NCBI GenBank assembly: GCA_040752215.1
Contig: JBFMEX010000103.1
Coordinates: forward strand, 1-64,000
Reading direction: 5' to 3'
Source of the DNA: JBFMEX01 sp040752215
Lineage (GTDB): Bacteria; Pseudomonadota; Alphaproteobacteria; Rhizobiales; Hyphomicrobiaceae
Length of the DNA stretch: 64,000 bases
The translations under genes and the position numbers were made by a program. The notes beneath the pieces were generated by a model. That model ran no database searches. It saw only the letters and a list, made by a program, of their open reading frames with translations, and was not told where the DNA came from. Position 1 is the first letter of the stretch, and every line of letters starts with the position of its first letter. This document shows positions 42,638 to 54,047 of this stretch, piece by piece.

Positions 42638-43188
42638 AACGAATCCTACTCGCACACGCCTCTCGCGAGGGGCAGGCCGAGCGCATCGCCCGCCATGTCG
42701 CCCTCGGCCTCGAGCGGCGCGGCCTCGCCGTGCGCCTGATCGACGTTGGCGCCGGCGAGACCGAGGCCGGCGCCGACGACTGCGAGGGAGCGATCCTGGT
42801 CGCCTCGATCCACCGGGCGCGCTTCGATCCCCGCCTCGCCAGCTTCCTCATGCGCCACGGAGCCACGTTGCGGAAGTGTCCGTCGGCCTTTCTGACAGTC
42901 AGTCTCGCGGCGGCCTCCCACGACGCCAAGGATAGGCTCGCGCTCGACGAGATCGCGCAGGGCTTCCTGCACGAGTCCGGCTGGCATCCGGACGTCGTGC
43001 TGCACGCCGCCGGCGCCATCCACGAGCGCGAGTTGAGCCTGACCCAGCGCTACGCCGTGCACACGATCGTCGCCGAGAAGCACCTCGCGCTCGATTCGTC
43101 CGGCGATACGGAGTTCACGGACTGGCTGGACATCGATCGCTTCGTCGCCGACTTCGCCGCCCGCGTCACCGGCTCGACCAAGGCCTGA
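42634..43188 (+). CDS. Flavodoxin-domain protein, HemG-like protoporphyrinogen dehydrogenase
   Basis: 184 residues from ATG 42634. The flavodoxin phosphate-binding loop appears as LLAHASREGQAERIARHVA. The second half (AFLTVSLAAASHDAKDRL, FLHESGWHPDVVLHAAGAI and the late GDTEFTDWLDIDRFVADFAA) follows the layout of E. coli HemG, including the EFTDW counterpart of EYTDW. HemG oxidises protoporphyrinogen IX with quinone, in haem synthesis. Many HemG-like proteins have no proven activity, so I leave the symbol empty. It is coupled to the broken gene upstream by an ATGA overlap in the first frame. Confidence 0.75.
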   Translation: MKRILLAHASREGQAERIARHVALGLERRGLAVRLIDVGAGETEAGADDCEGAILVASIHRARFDPRLASFLMRHGATLRKCPSAFLTVSLAAASHDAKDRLALDEIAQGFLHESGWHPDVVLHAAGAIHERELSLTQRYAVHTIVAEKHLALDSSGDTEFTDWLDIDRFVADFAARVTGSTKA

Positions 43189-43290
43189 CGGCGGCGCATC
43201 GTCGCTGCCGCTCGATGCATGACGAGCACCGCCAGCACCCCGAAGCTCGGCGTCGGCTCCGGGCCGCGGCCGTAGCTGCCGCCGCACTGT
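43189..43290. other. Start of a 583-base region (43189-43771) with no intact gene
   Basis: Apart from the possible broken minus-strand gene at 43291-43609, no frame in 43189-43771 has recognisable content. The last 100 bases before 43772 probably hold the promoter of the SnoaL-like gene; I see no clear boxes. Confidence 0.5.
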
Positions 43291-43609
43291 TCACACCACA
43301 GCCCATACTCCCCCCGCATGCAGCGCGGTGCCGAAATCGGCTCGCCGGCTTTGACCGGCGGCACTGGAAGATGCGGGACGACGCGGCGGCGGCCCGTTGC
43401 AGCCGACCAGGCACACGAACTCGAGCGGTCCTGGGGCCGGCGTCGCATCCTCGGCCAGGATGGTACCGGCCGGCTAGCAGCAGGCACGCGAGCGTCAGTC
43501 CGGCAACCCGCCCAACGAAACGACAACGAAGCCCCAGGGTCCTCTCCACCCGGATCGAAACGATCGCCCCGAACTGGCGCGAGCGAGGTTGGATTGGCAA
43601 CCGCAGCAT
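43291..43609 (-). pseudogene. Possible frameshifted small secreted gene with a C-x-x-G-C motif
   Basis: In one frame the strand reads a signal-peptide-like segment (RVAGLTLACLLLAG); at about 43470 the sense passes to another frame, TILAEDATPAPG then PLEFVCLVGCNG, ending at the stop 43293-43291. The joined product would be an exported protein whose FVCLVGC resembles VLCLAGC and VICQAGC in the secreted proteins at 51 kb. The start is unknown (43609 is one candidate ATG). This is a reading across two frames and may be chance. Confidence 0.3.
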
Positions 43610-43771
43610 GCGCGGACCACGGAGTGTTTTCGTCGTCGGCAATCGTGACGGGGGCAACGCGGGCGCGGCCGGTTCCCGGCCACATGCGCTCGGACTGGCC
43701 TACTGGCATGCCAGATCGCCGGGGTGTAGAGTTCGAGAGTTGCAGATGCGTCTCACCCTATGGAGGAGACC

Positions 43772-44224
43772 ATGAAGCGTGCTGCATCGTTCCTCACAGT
43801 CGCACTGCTCGCACTCGCATCTTCCGCCAGCGCCGACGACAAGGCGGACGTCGCCAAGGCAATGGAGATGTGGAAAGACAAACTCGGCGAGGCATGCTCG
43901 CGAGATGCCAGCCATATCCTTCCCCTCTACGCCAAGGACGGCGTGCTCTGGGGCACGATCTCGACGACGATCCGCTCCGATCCTGCAGGTCTGACCGACT
44001 ACTTCGTCAATGCCTGCAAGAAGCTACCGAAACTCACCGTCGCATTCCACGATCCGCTGATCCGCGTGTACGGCGACACCGCCGTCAACAGCGGCAGCTA
44101 CACGTTCAGCTTCGAAAAGGACGGACAGATGACGCAGCTGCCCGCCCGCTACAGCTTCACGCTCGTCAAGCGCGACGGTCAGTGGCTGATCGTCGACCAC
44201 CACTCCTCTGCCATGCCGAAATAG
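43772..44224 (+). CDS. Secreted SnoaL/NTF2-like (SgcJ/EcaC-type) protein
   Basis: 150 residues from ATG 43772, directly behind GGAGGAGACC. A signal peptide (FLTVALLALASSASADDK) precedes a cone-shaped NTF2-like domain: KAMEMWKDKLGEACSRDA, HILPLYAKDGVLWGTISTTI, VAFHDPLIRVYGDTAVNSGS and LVKRDGQWLIVDHHSSAMP. The closing 'DGQWLIVDHHSS' matches the CaMKII-association/SgcJ group. Exported to the periplasm; ligand and function unknown. It converges on the Ca-ATPase gene, with a perfect hairpin between. Confidence 0.85.
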   Translation: MKRAASFLTVALLALASSASADDKADVAKAMEMWKDKLGEACSRDASHILPLYAKDGVLWGTISTTIRSDPAGLTDYFVNACKKLPKLTVAFHDPLIRVYGDTAVNSGSYTFSFEKDGQMTQLPARYSFTLVKRDGQWLIVDHHSSAMPK

Positions 44225-44257
44225 GCGCCTTCGAACTTTCGGCTGGCAACGACGACA

Positions 44258-44282
44258 GGGCATGTCCCCGTGGGACATGCCC
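44258..44282. other. Perfect hairpin between convergent genes
   Basis: GGGCATGTCCC (44258-44268), loop CGT, GGGACATGCCC (44272-44282): a perfect 11-base stem. It lies between the ends of two convergent genes (44224 and 44351). No T-run follows on either strand, so classification as a Rho-independent terminator is not certain; it may block transcript read-through or protect 3' ends, or be a REP-like repeat. Confidence 0.6.
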
Positions 44283-44350
44283 GCCCGGTCGGCTCCACGG
44301 CGCGCCGGTGCTCGACGTCCGGCTTCGACGCCTCTGCAACGGCATTACCA

Positions 44351-47002
<2,652 letters not shown>

Positions 47003-47087
47003 CGCTCGCCCTCGATTCATCCCTGTCCCCGTTTGCGAGGAGCCGGTCGGGTCGAGAGGCGGTACCGACCGCGGCGGCATGTAGCTG

Positions 47088-47141
47088 CCCTCACCCTGGC
47101 GCTTTCCCCATCACAGGTGAAGTGCGATGGCGAGAGGGAAC
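47088..47141. repeat. Degenerate copy of the palindromic intergenic repeat
   Basis: CCCTCACCCTGGCGCTTTCCCC, a spacer and GCGATGGCGAGAGGGA are recognisable but decayed forms of the arms at 11710-11829. It lies immediately past the meaB stop codon, just before the Ca-ATPase start. Confidence 0.5.
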
Positions 47142-47143
47142 CC

Positions 47144-48148
47144 TCAGCCGCCGATCCCCATCGTAGCGAGCACGCGCTCGACCGCCAGCGTCGGCGTCAG
47201 CCGCCCGGCGGCGACCTCGCGCTCCGCCTCGGCCAGCGCATCGGCCACGTGCGGCGTGCGGGTCAGTATCCCCATCATCCGCTCCTCGAGCATTGCGCGC
47301 ATCCACGCCACGGCCTGTCCGCGTCGCTTCGCCGCCAGCTCGCCGCTCGCCGTCAACCGCGCGTTGTGATCCAGGATCGCCGACCACAGCGCGTCGAGAC
47401 GCACGTTTTCGCGCCCCGAGACGGTGACCACCGGCGGCGACCACGTCGCCGAGGGCGGGGTCAGGATCTGCAATGCGCTGCGATACTCGGTTGCCGCGCG
47501 CTCGGCCCGCACCGCGTTGTCGCCGTCCGCCTTGTTGATGGCGATCATGTCGGCGATCTCGATGATCCCCTTCTTGATGCCCTGCAGGTCGTCGCCGCCG
47601 CCCGGCAGCAACAGCACCAGGAAGAAATCGACCATGTCGGCCACCGCGACCTCGGACTGTCCGACGCCGACCGTCTCGACGATCACGACGTCGTAGCCGG
47701 CGGCCTCGACCAGCGCCATCGTCTCGCGCGTCTTGCGCGTCACTCCGCCGAGCGTGCCGGAGGTCGGCGACGGGCGAATGAACGCCCCGGCCGACTGCGA
47801 CAACCGGCTCATCCGCGTCTTGTCGCCGAGGATCGAGCCGCCGGTGCGCCGCGAGGTCGGATCCACTGCCAGCACCGCGACGCGGTGGCCGGCGGCGATC
47901 AAGTTGACACCGAGCTGGTCGATGGTGGTCGACTTGCCGACGCCCGGCACGCCGGTGATGCCGATCCGGATCGCACCACCGGTCTGCGGCAGCAGCTCCT
48001 GCAGCACCTGGTCGGCCCGTGCCATGTGCTCGGGTCGAGTGCTCTCGATGAGCGTGATCGCCCGTGCCAGCATGGCGCGATCGCCGGCCCTCACGCCGGC
48101 CACGTAGTCGGAGACGGCGAGGCCCGTCGCGGTGGCGGCTCGGCTCAT
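47144..48148 (-). CDS. meaB: Methylmalonyl-CoA mutase-associated GTPase MeaB
   Basis: 334 residues. G3E-type GTPase: P-loop GVPGVGKSTTIDQL, LAVDPTSRRTGGSILGDKTRM, FIRPSPTSGTLGGVTR, VVIVETVGVGQSEV and INKADG. An N-terminal helical extension and the C-terminal dimerisation arm (RRGQAVAWMRAML onward) complete the family layout. MeaB protects and loads adenosylcobalamin into methylmalonyl-CoA mutase. The mutase itself is not in the window. The start has only a weak ribosome site. Confidence 0.94.
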   Translation of the reverse strand: MSRAATATGLAVSDYVAGVRAGDRAMLARAITLIESTRPEHMARADQVLQELLPQTGGAIRIGITGVPGVGKSTTIDQLGVNLIAAGHRVAVLAVDPTSRRTGGSILGDKTRMSRLSQSAGAFIRPSPTSGTLGGVTRKTRETMALVEAAGYDVVIVETVGVGQSEVAVADMVDFFLVLLLPGGGDDLQGIKKGIIEIADMIAINKADGDNAVRAERAATEYRSALQILTPPSATWSPPVVTVSGRENVRLDALWSAILDHNARLTASGELAAKRRGQAVAWMRAMLEERMMGILTRTPHVADALAEAEREVAAGRLTPTLAVERVLATMGIGG

Positions 48149-48374
48149 GGGAACGTTCGGCCTCGTGCTGTCGGAATGGGGCGCGCCGGATCGATAGGGC
48201 CCGCCGCTGCGCCGTCGCGCGCATGTAGCGAGCGTGTCGCATGCTCGTCAACTGATCGGCCCGGATGATCTCTCGCTGCGGCCACGCGGCGCGCCAGGGT
48301 TGCCGGACGTCGCCCGGCTTCATATTGTGCCGGCGACGTCCAGGGGCGCGTCGCAACAACGGGGAACATTGGCC

Positions 48375-50000
48375 ATGCTCGATCTTTCGCCCGATGTCGC
48401 CAGCCTGGTGATCGCGGCCGTCGCGCTGCTGCTCTATCTCTATGCGTGGTGGGCGCTGCGCGAGCTGCCATGGCTCGCCAAGGCCGCCGCCCGGCTGCTT
48501 CTGGCGATCGCGCTCGTGGTGCCGTTCGTGTTGATGCTCACGCTCGGCACCGAGCGATCGGCGCCGACCGCCTCCAAGAGCGCCAAGCCGCCCGAGATGG
48601 CCGAGCGGCGCCTCGACGATGCCGAACGTGCGACGCGGCCAAGGATGCGATCCGCCCCGCGCGAGCAGGCCGAGCCGACCGGCGGCAGCGGGCCACCGCC
48701 GGCAGGCGAGAGTTTCGCACCACCGGCCGCCGGCGCGCCGCCGCCTGCCCCGGTAACGCCGCCGCCCGTCGCCGCCGCGCCGCCACCACCCGCTGCACCG
48801 GCACCGGTCACCCCCGATGCGGCGTCGCCGCCGTCTCCGATCGCTCCACCGGCCGCGCCCGCGCCGAGCGAGCCGGCGCCCAGGGCCGCCGAGGCGCCGA
48901 CCACGCGCGGCATGGCGCCGCCCCCGGCCCCGGCCCCCGGTGCCCCACCACCCATCGGCGCGGACACCAAATTCGACATCGTGCCCGTGTTCTACGGCAC
49001 CGACCGGGCACGCGAGCCGGCGGTGGCGCGATTGCAGTACGGCTTCGAGCGCGGTCGCCGGCTCGAGCTCGGCCAGGCGCTGGTCTCAGTGCCGAAATCG
49101 CACGAGAAGCCGCAAGTGGAGCGCCCCTGGTCGCTGCGCATTCCCTACTTCAACCTCACCGTCTACGAGGAGAAGGAGGATCCCGAGAAGCACTTCACCA
49201 TGCGCGAGATCAAGGCGCTGACGCGCGAGGAGCTGCTCGCCATCGTGCGCGAGAGGATCGCCAAGGCGAGCCGCTACAAGGACCACGCCATCGTCTTCAT
49301 CCACGGCTACAACACGACGTTCGACAACGCCGTCTACCGCACTGCGCAGATCGCCTATGACCTCAAGTTCGACAGCGCGCCGTTCCTATACAGCTGGCCG
49401 TCGGGAGGCGGGGTCGCAAGCTACACCTACGACCGCGAGAGCACCGCTCAGTCCGAGCCCTATCTCAAGGACTTCCTCGAGCTGGTCGCCAAGGAGAGCG
49501 GCGCCAAGTCGGTCAGCGTCATCGCCCACAGCATGGGCAACCAGCTGGTGCTGCGCGTGCTGCAGGATCTGATGCGCACGACGCCGCCGGGCGTGGTGCT
49601 CAATCAGCTGGTGCTGGCCGCGCCCGACGTCGACCGCGACGCCTTCGAGCACGTCGCCAAGGCGATCCGCGGCATCGCCAGCGGCGTGACGCTCTATGCC
49701 GCCGCGAACGACCGCGCGCTCGGCGTCTCGCGCCGCTTCCACGGCGGCGTGCCGCGCGCCGGCGACGTGCCGGAGGCGGGTCCGCTGCTGATCGAGGGCG
49801 TCGACACGATCGACGTCACCGCCGCCAGCACCGACAGCCTCGGGCTCAACCATTCCGGATATGCCGAGAACAACGCGCTGGTTAACGACATCGCGTTGCT
49901 GATCCAGACCGGCGAGCGCCCACCCGAGAAGCGGGTCCCGATCCTCGAGCGCATCAAGACCGACAAGGGTGACTACTGGCGCTACCCTCTCGGCAAGTGA
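48375..50000 (+). CDS. DUF900-type alpha/beta hydrolase with N-terminal membrane region
   Basis: 541 residues from ATG 48375. Two N-terminal membrane helices (about 9-32 and 40-60) are followed by a Pro/Ala-rich disordered region of about 100 residues (residues 100-195), then the hydrolase. FIHGYNTTFDNAVYRTAQ, AHSMGNQLVLRVL (nucleophile Ser), APDVDRDAF (Asp) and LNHSGYAENNAL (His) supply the serine hydrolase triad. The domain is probably on the periplasmic side with the linker acting as a spacer from the membrane. DUF900 members are little studied; lipase-like or esterase activity is only inferred. Divergent from meaB. Confidence 0.85.
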   Translation: MLDLSPDVASLVIAAVALLLYLYAWWALRELPWLAKAAARLLLAIALVVPFVLMLTLGTERSAPTASKSAKPPEMAERRLDDAERATRPRMRSAPREQAEPTGGSGPPPAGESFAPPAAGAPPPAPVTPPPVAAAPPPPAAPAPVTPDAASPPSPIAPPAAPAPSEPAPRAAEAPTTRGMAPPPAPAPGAPPPIGADTKFDIVPVFYGTDRAREPAVARLQYGFERGRRLELGQALVSVPKSHEKPQVERPWSLRIPYFNLTVYEEKEDPEKHFTMREIKALTREELLAIVRERIAKASRYKDHAIVFIHGYNTTFDNAVYRTAQIAYDLKFDSAPFLYSWPSGGGVASYTYDRESTAQSEPYLKDFLELVAKESGAKSVSVIAHSMGNQLVLRVLQDLMRTTPPGVVLNQLVLAAPDVDRDAFEHVAKAIRGIASGVTLYAAANDRALGVSRRFHGGVPRAGDVPEAGPLLIEGVDTIDVTAASTDSLGLNHSGYAENNALVNDIALLIQTGERPPEKRVPILERIKTDKGDYWRYPLGK

Positions 50001-50223
50001 TGCAACAAGCGATCGTCTCGACCGCCTTGGCTGCGGGTCTCGCGCGCGGCGGCCGGCTCTCGGAACGAGTGTCGCCGCGCGCATCGGAATGCAGTGCCGG
50101 CGCGCGATCCGCCAATCCAAACAAGTCAGCGCTTTCGCGCACCGCCGCGGGCGCCGATTAAGAGACCGTCAAAGACTGTCCCGTAACGTAGCGAAGGCCA
50201 CCGTTGCTTACGGAGCATGCGTC

Positions 50224-50664
50224 ATGTCCCGCCTTCGTCCCCTGCTTGCCGCCGCCGCCGGCATTCTCGCCGGTCTCGTCGTCTCCGCCGCCCGTGCCGA
50301 CGAGGCCTACCTCTGCGCCGACGGCCGCATCGTCTACGTTGCGCTCGGCGCGCTCGAGGAGATGAAGCGCACCGACGCCTGCGTTGCCGCCTATTACGGG
50401 CTCGCGGTTGAGGCGGCGACGCCCGCCTCAGGCACCAATAGCGCCGCTGCCGCCGTACGGTCCTCGCCCAGGAACGAGGCTGCGCCCGCCCCGCCCGCCT
50501 TGAGACCGCTCGACGACAGCGACAGCCCGCGCCGTGCGCCTCGCCCGAGCCGCGAGGCCGCCGCGCGCCTCGCCCCCGTCGCCGCTCCCGACACCGACTA
50601 TCGCCGGGTGAAGGTGATCAACGCCGCGGCCGGCGACGGCGCCTGGTTCCACCACGCGCGCTGA
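50224..50664 (+). CDS. Small secreted protein of unknown function
   Basis: 146 residues from ATG 50224, with GGAG nine bases upstream. The signal peptide (PLLAAAAGILAGLVVSAARA) is followed by DEAYLCADGRIVYVALGALE and ACVAAYYG (two cysteines), an Ala/Pro/Arg-rich disordered middle, and a C-terminal VKVINAAAGDGAWFHHAR. Part of a run of small exported genes in this region. Family not recognised. Confidence 0.7.
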   Translation: MSRLRPLLAAAAGILAGLVVSAARADEAYLCADGRIVYVALGALEEMKRTDACVAAYYGLAVEAATPASGTNSAAAAVRSSPRNEAAPAPPALRPLDDSDSPRRAPRPSREAAARLAPVAAPDTDYRRVKVINAAAGDGAWFHHAR

Positions 50665-50797
50665 GCGGCGGCGGCGATCGCGGCCCGGCTGCCATGGCCG
50701 ACCTGTCCGGGACCCGCGCGCCCGTCAGCGCTTCCTTTACCAACATCGTCGATAATCGCCCCGGGTTCAGCACAACAATCCTGACGGGACCGTGTCC

Positions 50798-51622
50798 ATG
50801 CGTAACCATCGCGCGCCCCAGCACTCCGATCGCGGCCTGCTTTCGATCATGGTCGCGTTCTGGTGCTCCGCCACGGCGATCACCGCAACCGCGGCACCGA
50901 GCCCGGAGCCGATGCTCGGCGCAAACGCCGTGCTGCAATTCATGCGCGACCTTGGGCCGTTGCTGGCTGAGGCCGAGGCAACTCCCGACGATGCCGGCGA
51001 GCGAAGGCAGAATTCCGCTCCTGCGGCGGCGGCGGAGGCCCAGCCGAAAGCTCCCGAGACCGAGCAGGGCCGGCGCCGCCCGGCGCGCCAGGCCGATCCC
51101 GACTACGATTCCTTCCGTGCCCGTGCCCAGCAGCTGCTGGCCGCCGAAGGCGCCTCGCGCGCGACCTACTCGAAGCTGGCCGCGCAATACCCCGATCATT
51201 CGATCGTCATCTGCCAGGCCGGCTGCCGCGACAAGACGCCGGAAATCGTCTACTTCGCGCCGCGCAAGATCCAGGTGGCCGAGATGGTCCCGACCGCCGC
51301 CATTGCCGGTCAGGCGAGCGAGGCGAAGACGGCGACCGACGCCATGACCTGCCTCGCCGGCTGCTACGACACGCCGCGCCAATACTCGGCTCAGGGCCGT
51401 GGCGAGACCGCGCGGCTGTCGGAGGAGGCGGTCGAGCAATACGTGCGGCAGCAGCGCACCCAGCCCGCCAACGGCGTCGTCGTCTCCGGCCGCTGGCTGA
51501 CGACCGTCACCGAGGCCGAGCACAAGCCGAAGCGCGGCCGCCAGATCGAGAGCAACACCTCCGGCCAGTGGCTGCGCAAGATCGAGACCCAGCGCCGCGC
51601 CCGCATTCGTAAGGCCTACTGA
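50798..51622 (+). CDS. Secreted protein with two C-x-A-G-C motifs
   Basis: 274 residues from ATG 50798 (GTG 50792 in frame). A signal peptide (LLSIMVAFWCSATAITATAA) precedes a mature protein with SIVICQAGCRDKTPEIVY and, about 60 residues later, AMTCLAGCYDTPRQY; the latter part is basic and helical. The pairs are CX3C spaced, as in many copper- or disulfide-binding proteins. The next gene, 88 bases downstream, has the same pair, so the two form a small family. I know of no named family that fits. Confidence 0.7.
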   Translation: MRNHRAPQHSDRGLLSIMVAFWCSATAITATAAPSPEPMLGANAVLQFMRDLGPLLAEAEATPDDAGERRQNSAPAAAAEAQPKAPETEQGRRRPARQADPDYDSFRARAQQLLAAEGASRATYSKLAAQYPDHSIVICQAGCRDKTPEIVYFAPRKIQVAEMVPTAAIAGQASEAKTATDAMTCLAGCYDTPRQYSAQGRGETARLSEEAVEQYVRQQRTQPANGVVVSGRWLTTVTEAEHKPKRGRQIESNTSGQWLRKIETQRRARIRKAY

Positions 51623-51710
51623 CCCCGACCGATCACCTTCGGTAATCGTTCGTTAAGCGGATTGCCGCAGACTCTCGCTCCTTTGCGTCGTCCTGCGTAG
51701 GAGTCGAACC

Positions 51711-52235
51711 ATGTTGCGCGGCGTCCCCTCGGTCGGCCTGTCGCGGACGGCGATCGCCGCCCTGGCACTTGCCCTCGCCGGGCCCGCACTCGCCGAGCAG
51801 GAGATGCCGACCGCGCCGGCGGCGGCCCCCGCGGCCGGAGGCTCGTCCGGCCCGAGTGCCGCTGGTGGACCCGCAGGCGTCGGTGGCACGGCCGTCGCTC
51901 CAGTTGCCAGCGGTGAGCCCGAGTTCATCTACGACCGCGGGCCGCGTCCACAAGATCCCGAGATCCGGGTCGCCCCGCCGCTCGGTGACGATCATCCGCT
52001 CGTGCGACCGTTCGTCGAGGCCAATCCCGGCAAGGACCTGGTGCTGTGCCTCGCCGGCTGCCGGCGCGAGCCCGGTATCGTCAGCGCCCGGGCGACGACC
52101 AGGGGTGCCCGCGCCGCCACCGTGTCGGAGCATGTGCCCAAGGCAGCCGCTGCGGCCCCGGCTGGCAGAACGACCGCGCCGGCATCGGCCGCGCCGAGAC
52201 CGGCGGTTCGCATGGATTGCATCGCCGGCTGCTGA
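51711..52235 (+). CDS. Secreted protein with two C-x-A-G-C motifs (paralogue of the previous gene)
   Basis: 174 residues from ATG 51711 (TAGGAGTCGAACC upstream). Signal peptide (AIAALALALAGPALAEQE), Ala/Gly/Pro-rich linker, then HPLVRPFVEANPGKDLVLCL with AGCRRE and, at the extreme C-terminus, MDCIAGC. The motif spacing and position match the preceding gene, while the rest is diverged and the linker differs. The final Cys is the last residue. Function unknown; export and paired CX3C suggest redox or metal chemistry in the periplasm. Confidence 0.7.
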   Translation: MLRGVPSVGLSRTAIAALALALAGPALAEQEMPTAPAAAPAAGGSSGPSAAGGPAGVGGTAVAPVASGEPEFIYDRGPRPQDPEIRVAPPLGDDHPLVRPFVEANPGKDLVLCLAGCRREPGIVSARATTRGARAATVSEHVPKAAAAAPAGRTTAPASAAPRPAVRMDCIAGC

Positions 52236-52244
52236 TCGCCTGCC

Positions 52245-53192
52245 TCAGCGCGCACGCCGCTCCACGTCGGCGAGGCTGTCGACGCGATAGACCAGCCCGT
52301 CCTTGATGAAATACAGCCATTCGAGCTTGTCGCTCGCCGCGATGTCGTGCGGGGTGATCGCCTCGAGCTGGCTCGCCAGAGATTCCCGGATCGCCGCCGT
52401 ATGGTCGTCGAGCATCTGATCGACCTCCTCCGGCGTCATCCTCTCCCACGTCTCGCGCGGAATGAGGCCCGCCTCGCCCTCCTTGGTGAACATCACCTCG
52501 GCCACCGTCCATGGTGGCAGCTTGCGGTTGCGCACGTACTCGACCACCGCCTCGACGAAGCCGAATTGCACGAGACCCGAGCAGATGAACTCGTTCGGCC
52601 GCTGCCAGTCGCTCTTCTGGAAGGCCAGCACGGCGTCCTTCTTTCCGGAGACCGAGCGCTTGATGCCGAACCACAGGCTGCGCGCGAACCGAACGATGGC
52701 CCAGTAGTTGTACTCGGACTTGATATTGTCGAGCAGCAGGCCGCGCACGCGCGACTGCTTCTCGGCGTCGAACCACGGCTTCCTGAGGCGCTTGATCGCG
52801 ACGAAGCTGCTCTTGTCGTAAACGTAGTCCCTGAGGTTGGTGAGGTCGACGCCGGCCGTGCCGGCCTCGATCACGAACGTGCTCGAGACGCCCTGCTCGA
52901 CGTTCGGCGAGGTGAAGATCAGCGCAGCATGCGAGAACGGCGAGCCGGTCGCCCAGCGGATCAGGAACGAGGCCGGATCGTACTCGCGCCGCGTCAGCAC
53001 CACGTCCGAGCGCTCGAGGAACTCACCCGCCAGGAACTCGTCGACCGGCTTCGGCCAGCGGTCCTGGCGCGCCTCGCCCTTGGTGTACTTGCGCACCGGC
53101 GGCTTGCGATCCGTGCTGACGGCCAAGCCGTCGCCCGCCAGCGCCAGCGCCGCGAAAGCCGAGACGAGTATCGCCGCAAGATGCCGCTTCAT
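52245..53192 (-). CDS. YiiX-like permuted papain-fold hydrolase, exported
   Basis: 315 residues. A signal peptide (AAILVSAFAALALAGDGLA) precedes a permuted NlpC/P60-like fold: GSPFSHAALIFTS (catalytic His), FVIEAGTAGV (acidic residue) and NEFICSGLVQFGFVEAVVE (catalytic Cys). The His before Cys order is the YiiX/YebB arrangement. It could cut cell-wall peptides or a lipid ester in the periplasm. It faces the two C-x-A-G-C genes, its stop nine bases from theirs, and lies divergent from the small gene at 53335. Confidence 0.85.
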   Translation of the reverse strand: MKRHLAAILVSAFAALALAGDGLAVSTDRKPPVRKYTKGEARQDRWPKPVDEFLAGEFLERSDVVLTRREYDPASFLIRWATGSPFSHAALIFTSPNVEQGVSSTFVIEAGTAGVDLTNLRDYVYDKSSFVAIKRLRKPWFDAEKQSRVRGLLLDNIKSEYNYWAIVRFARSLWFGIKRSVSGKKDAVLAFQKSDWQRPNEFICSGLVQFGFVEAVVEYVRNRKLPPWTVAEVMFTKEGEAGLIPRETWERMTPEEVDQMLDDHTAAIRESLASQLEAITPHDIAASDKLEWLYFIKDGLVYRVDSLADVERRAR

Positions 53193-53334
53193 GGCCGCTT
53201 CCCCCTTTGGCCTCGTGCCGCATTAACTACCACCGCATGCGTCGCAAGGGCAAATTCGCGCCGGCAAGCACAAACGCTCGAACCTTTCCCGCCCGCGCCG
53301 CGACCCATGGTCACTCCGGATGTGGGAGGGGACC

Positions 53335-53502
53335 ATGCAGCACCTGTTCAACCTCACCGCCCAAGCCGCCAAAGTCGCCGCCTTCTGGCTGCTGACCGCG
53401 ACACCGGTCGTGGTCTCGCTGGAGCCCGCAGTCTCGGCCCCCGCGCCGACGATCGTGCTCGCCGAGATTCGTCTGCCGCCGTCGAACCCGCGCCGCCGCT
53501 GA
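53335..53502 (+). CDS. Small membrane or exported protein (55 residues)
   Basis: ATG 53335 follows GGGAGGGGACC, a strong ribosome site. The protein begins MQHLFNLTAQAAKVAAFWLL, has a hydrophobic stretch to residue 28 (a signal anchor or cleavable signal) and ends in PPSNPRRR. Too short for a family call, but codon use and ribosome site support it. A weak hairpin with a distant T6 run follows at 53567-53609. Confidence 0.5.
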   Translation: MQHLFNLTAQAAKVAAFWLLTATPVVVSLEPAVSAPAPTIVLAEIRLPPSNPRRR

Positions 53503-53660
53503 CCAAGCTCGACCTCGAGTGGCCTGCGCCGTGGCCGTCGTGCAACGCGCGCGACCTCGATTCTCCCGCAGGGGCGACCGCCTTCCTGCGAACGGTGCTA
53601 AACTTTTTTGATGCTGTTGCGATCCGCGGGTGCAATCACCCGCCGACGAAGGAGATTGTG

Positions 53661-54014
53661 ATGACGCTGCCTCGCGCATCCGCGATTGTGCTCGCCGCGC
53701 TGACGGCCCTCGCGCCGCTGGCCGAGACCGCTGCCGCCGGCGGCCACGGCATCCGCCGCGATCGCGGCACCGACGGCCTCGACCATGGCTACGTTACCGC
53801 CGTCAGCAGGTTCGGCAACGGCAGCGTGACGGCGCCCGTGCGCATGACCGCCAACGGCCCGCAGGTGCGCCATCCGGGCGGCGCCTGGTATTATTGCCGG
53901 CGCAGCTGCTCGGAGACGCTGCGAGTCGAGACGGTCGACGTGTTCGAGGCGCAGGCCGGATATGGTGCCGAGTGCGGCGTGCTCGGCTGCCTGGAGCTGG
54001 TCTGGCCGCGGTGA
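53661..54014 (+). CDS. Small secreted disulfide-type protein
   Basis: 117 residues from ATG 53661, behind GAAGGAGATTGTG. Signal peptide (AIVLAALTALAPLAETAAAG) followed by HGIRRDRGTDGLDHGY and WYYCRRSCSETLRVETVD, then YGAECGVLGCLELVWPR at the end: two CX3C pairs, again suggesting disulfides. A perfect 6-base hairpin (53626-53643) lies in its leader just before the ribosome site. Family not recognised. Confidence 0.7.
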   Translation: MTLPRASAIVLAALTALAPLAETAAAGGHGIRRDRGTDGLDHGYVTAVSRFGNGSVTAPVRMTANGPQVRHPGGAWYYCRRSCSETLRVETVDVFEAQAGYGAECGVLGCLELVWPR

Positions 54015-54047
54015 AGGCGGCGCGATCGATCCGCTCCGCCGGCAACC

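Noticed and set aside
53567..53609. Hairpin CGCAGG...CCTGCG with a T6 run
   Set aside because: The T-run begins 14 bases after the stem, too far for a Rho-independent terminator.
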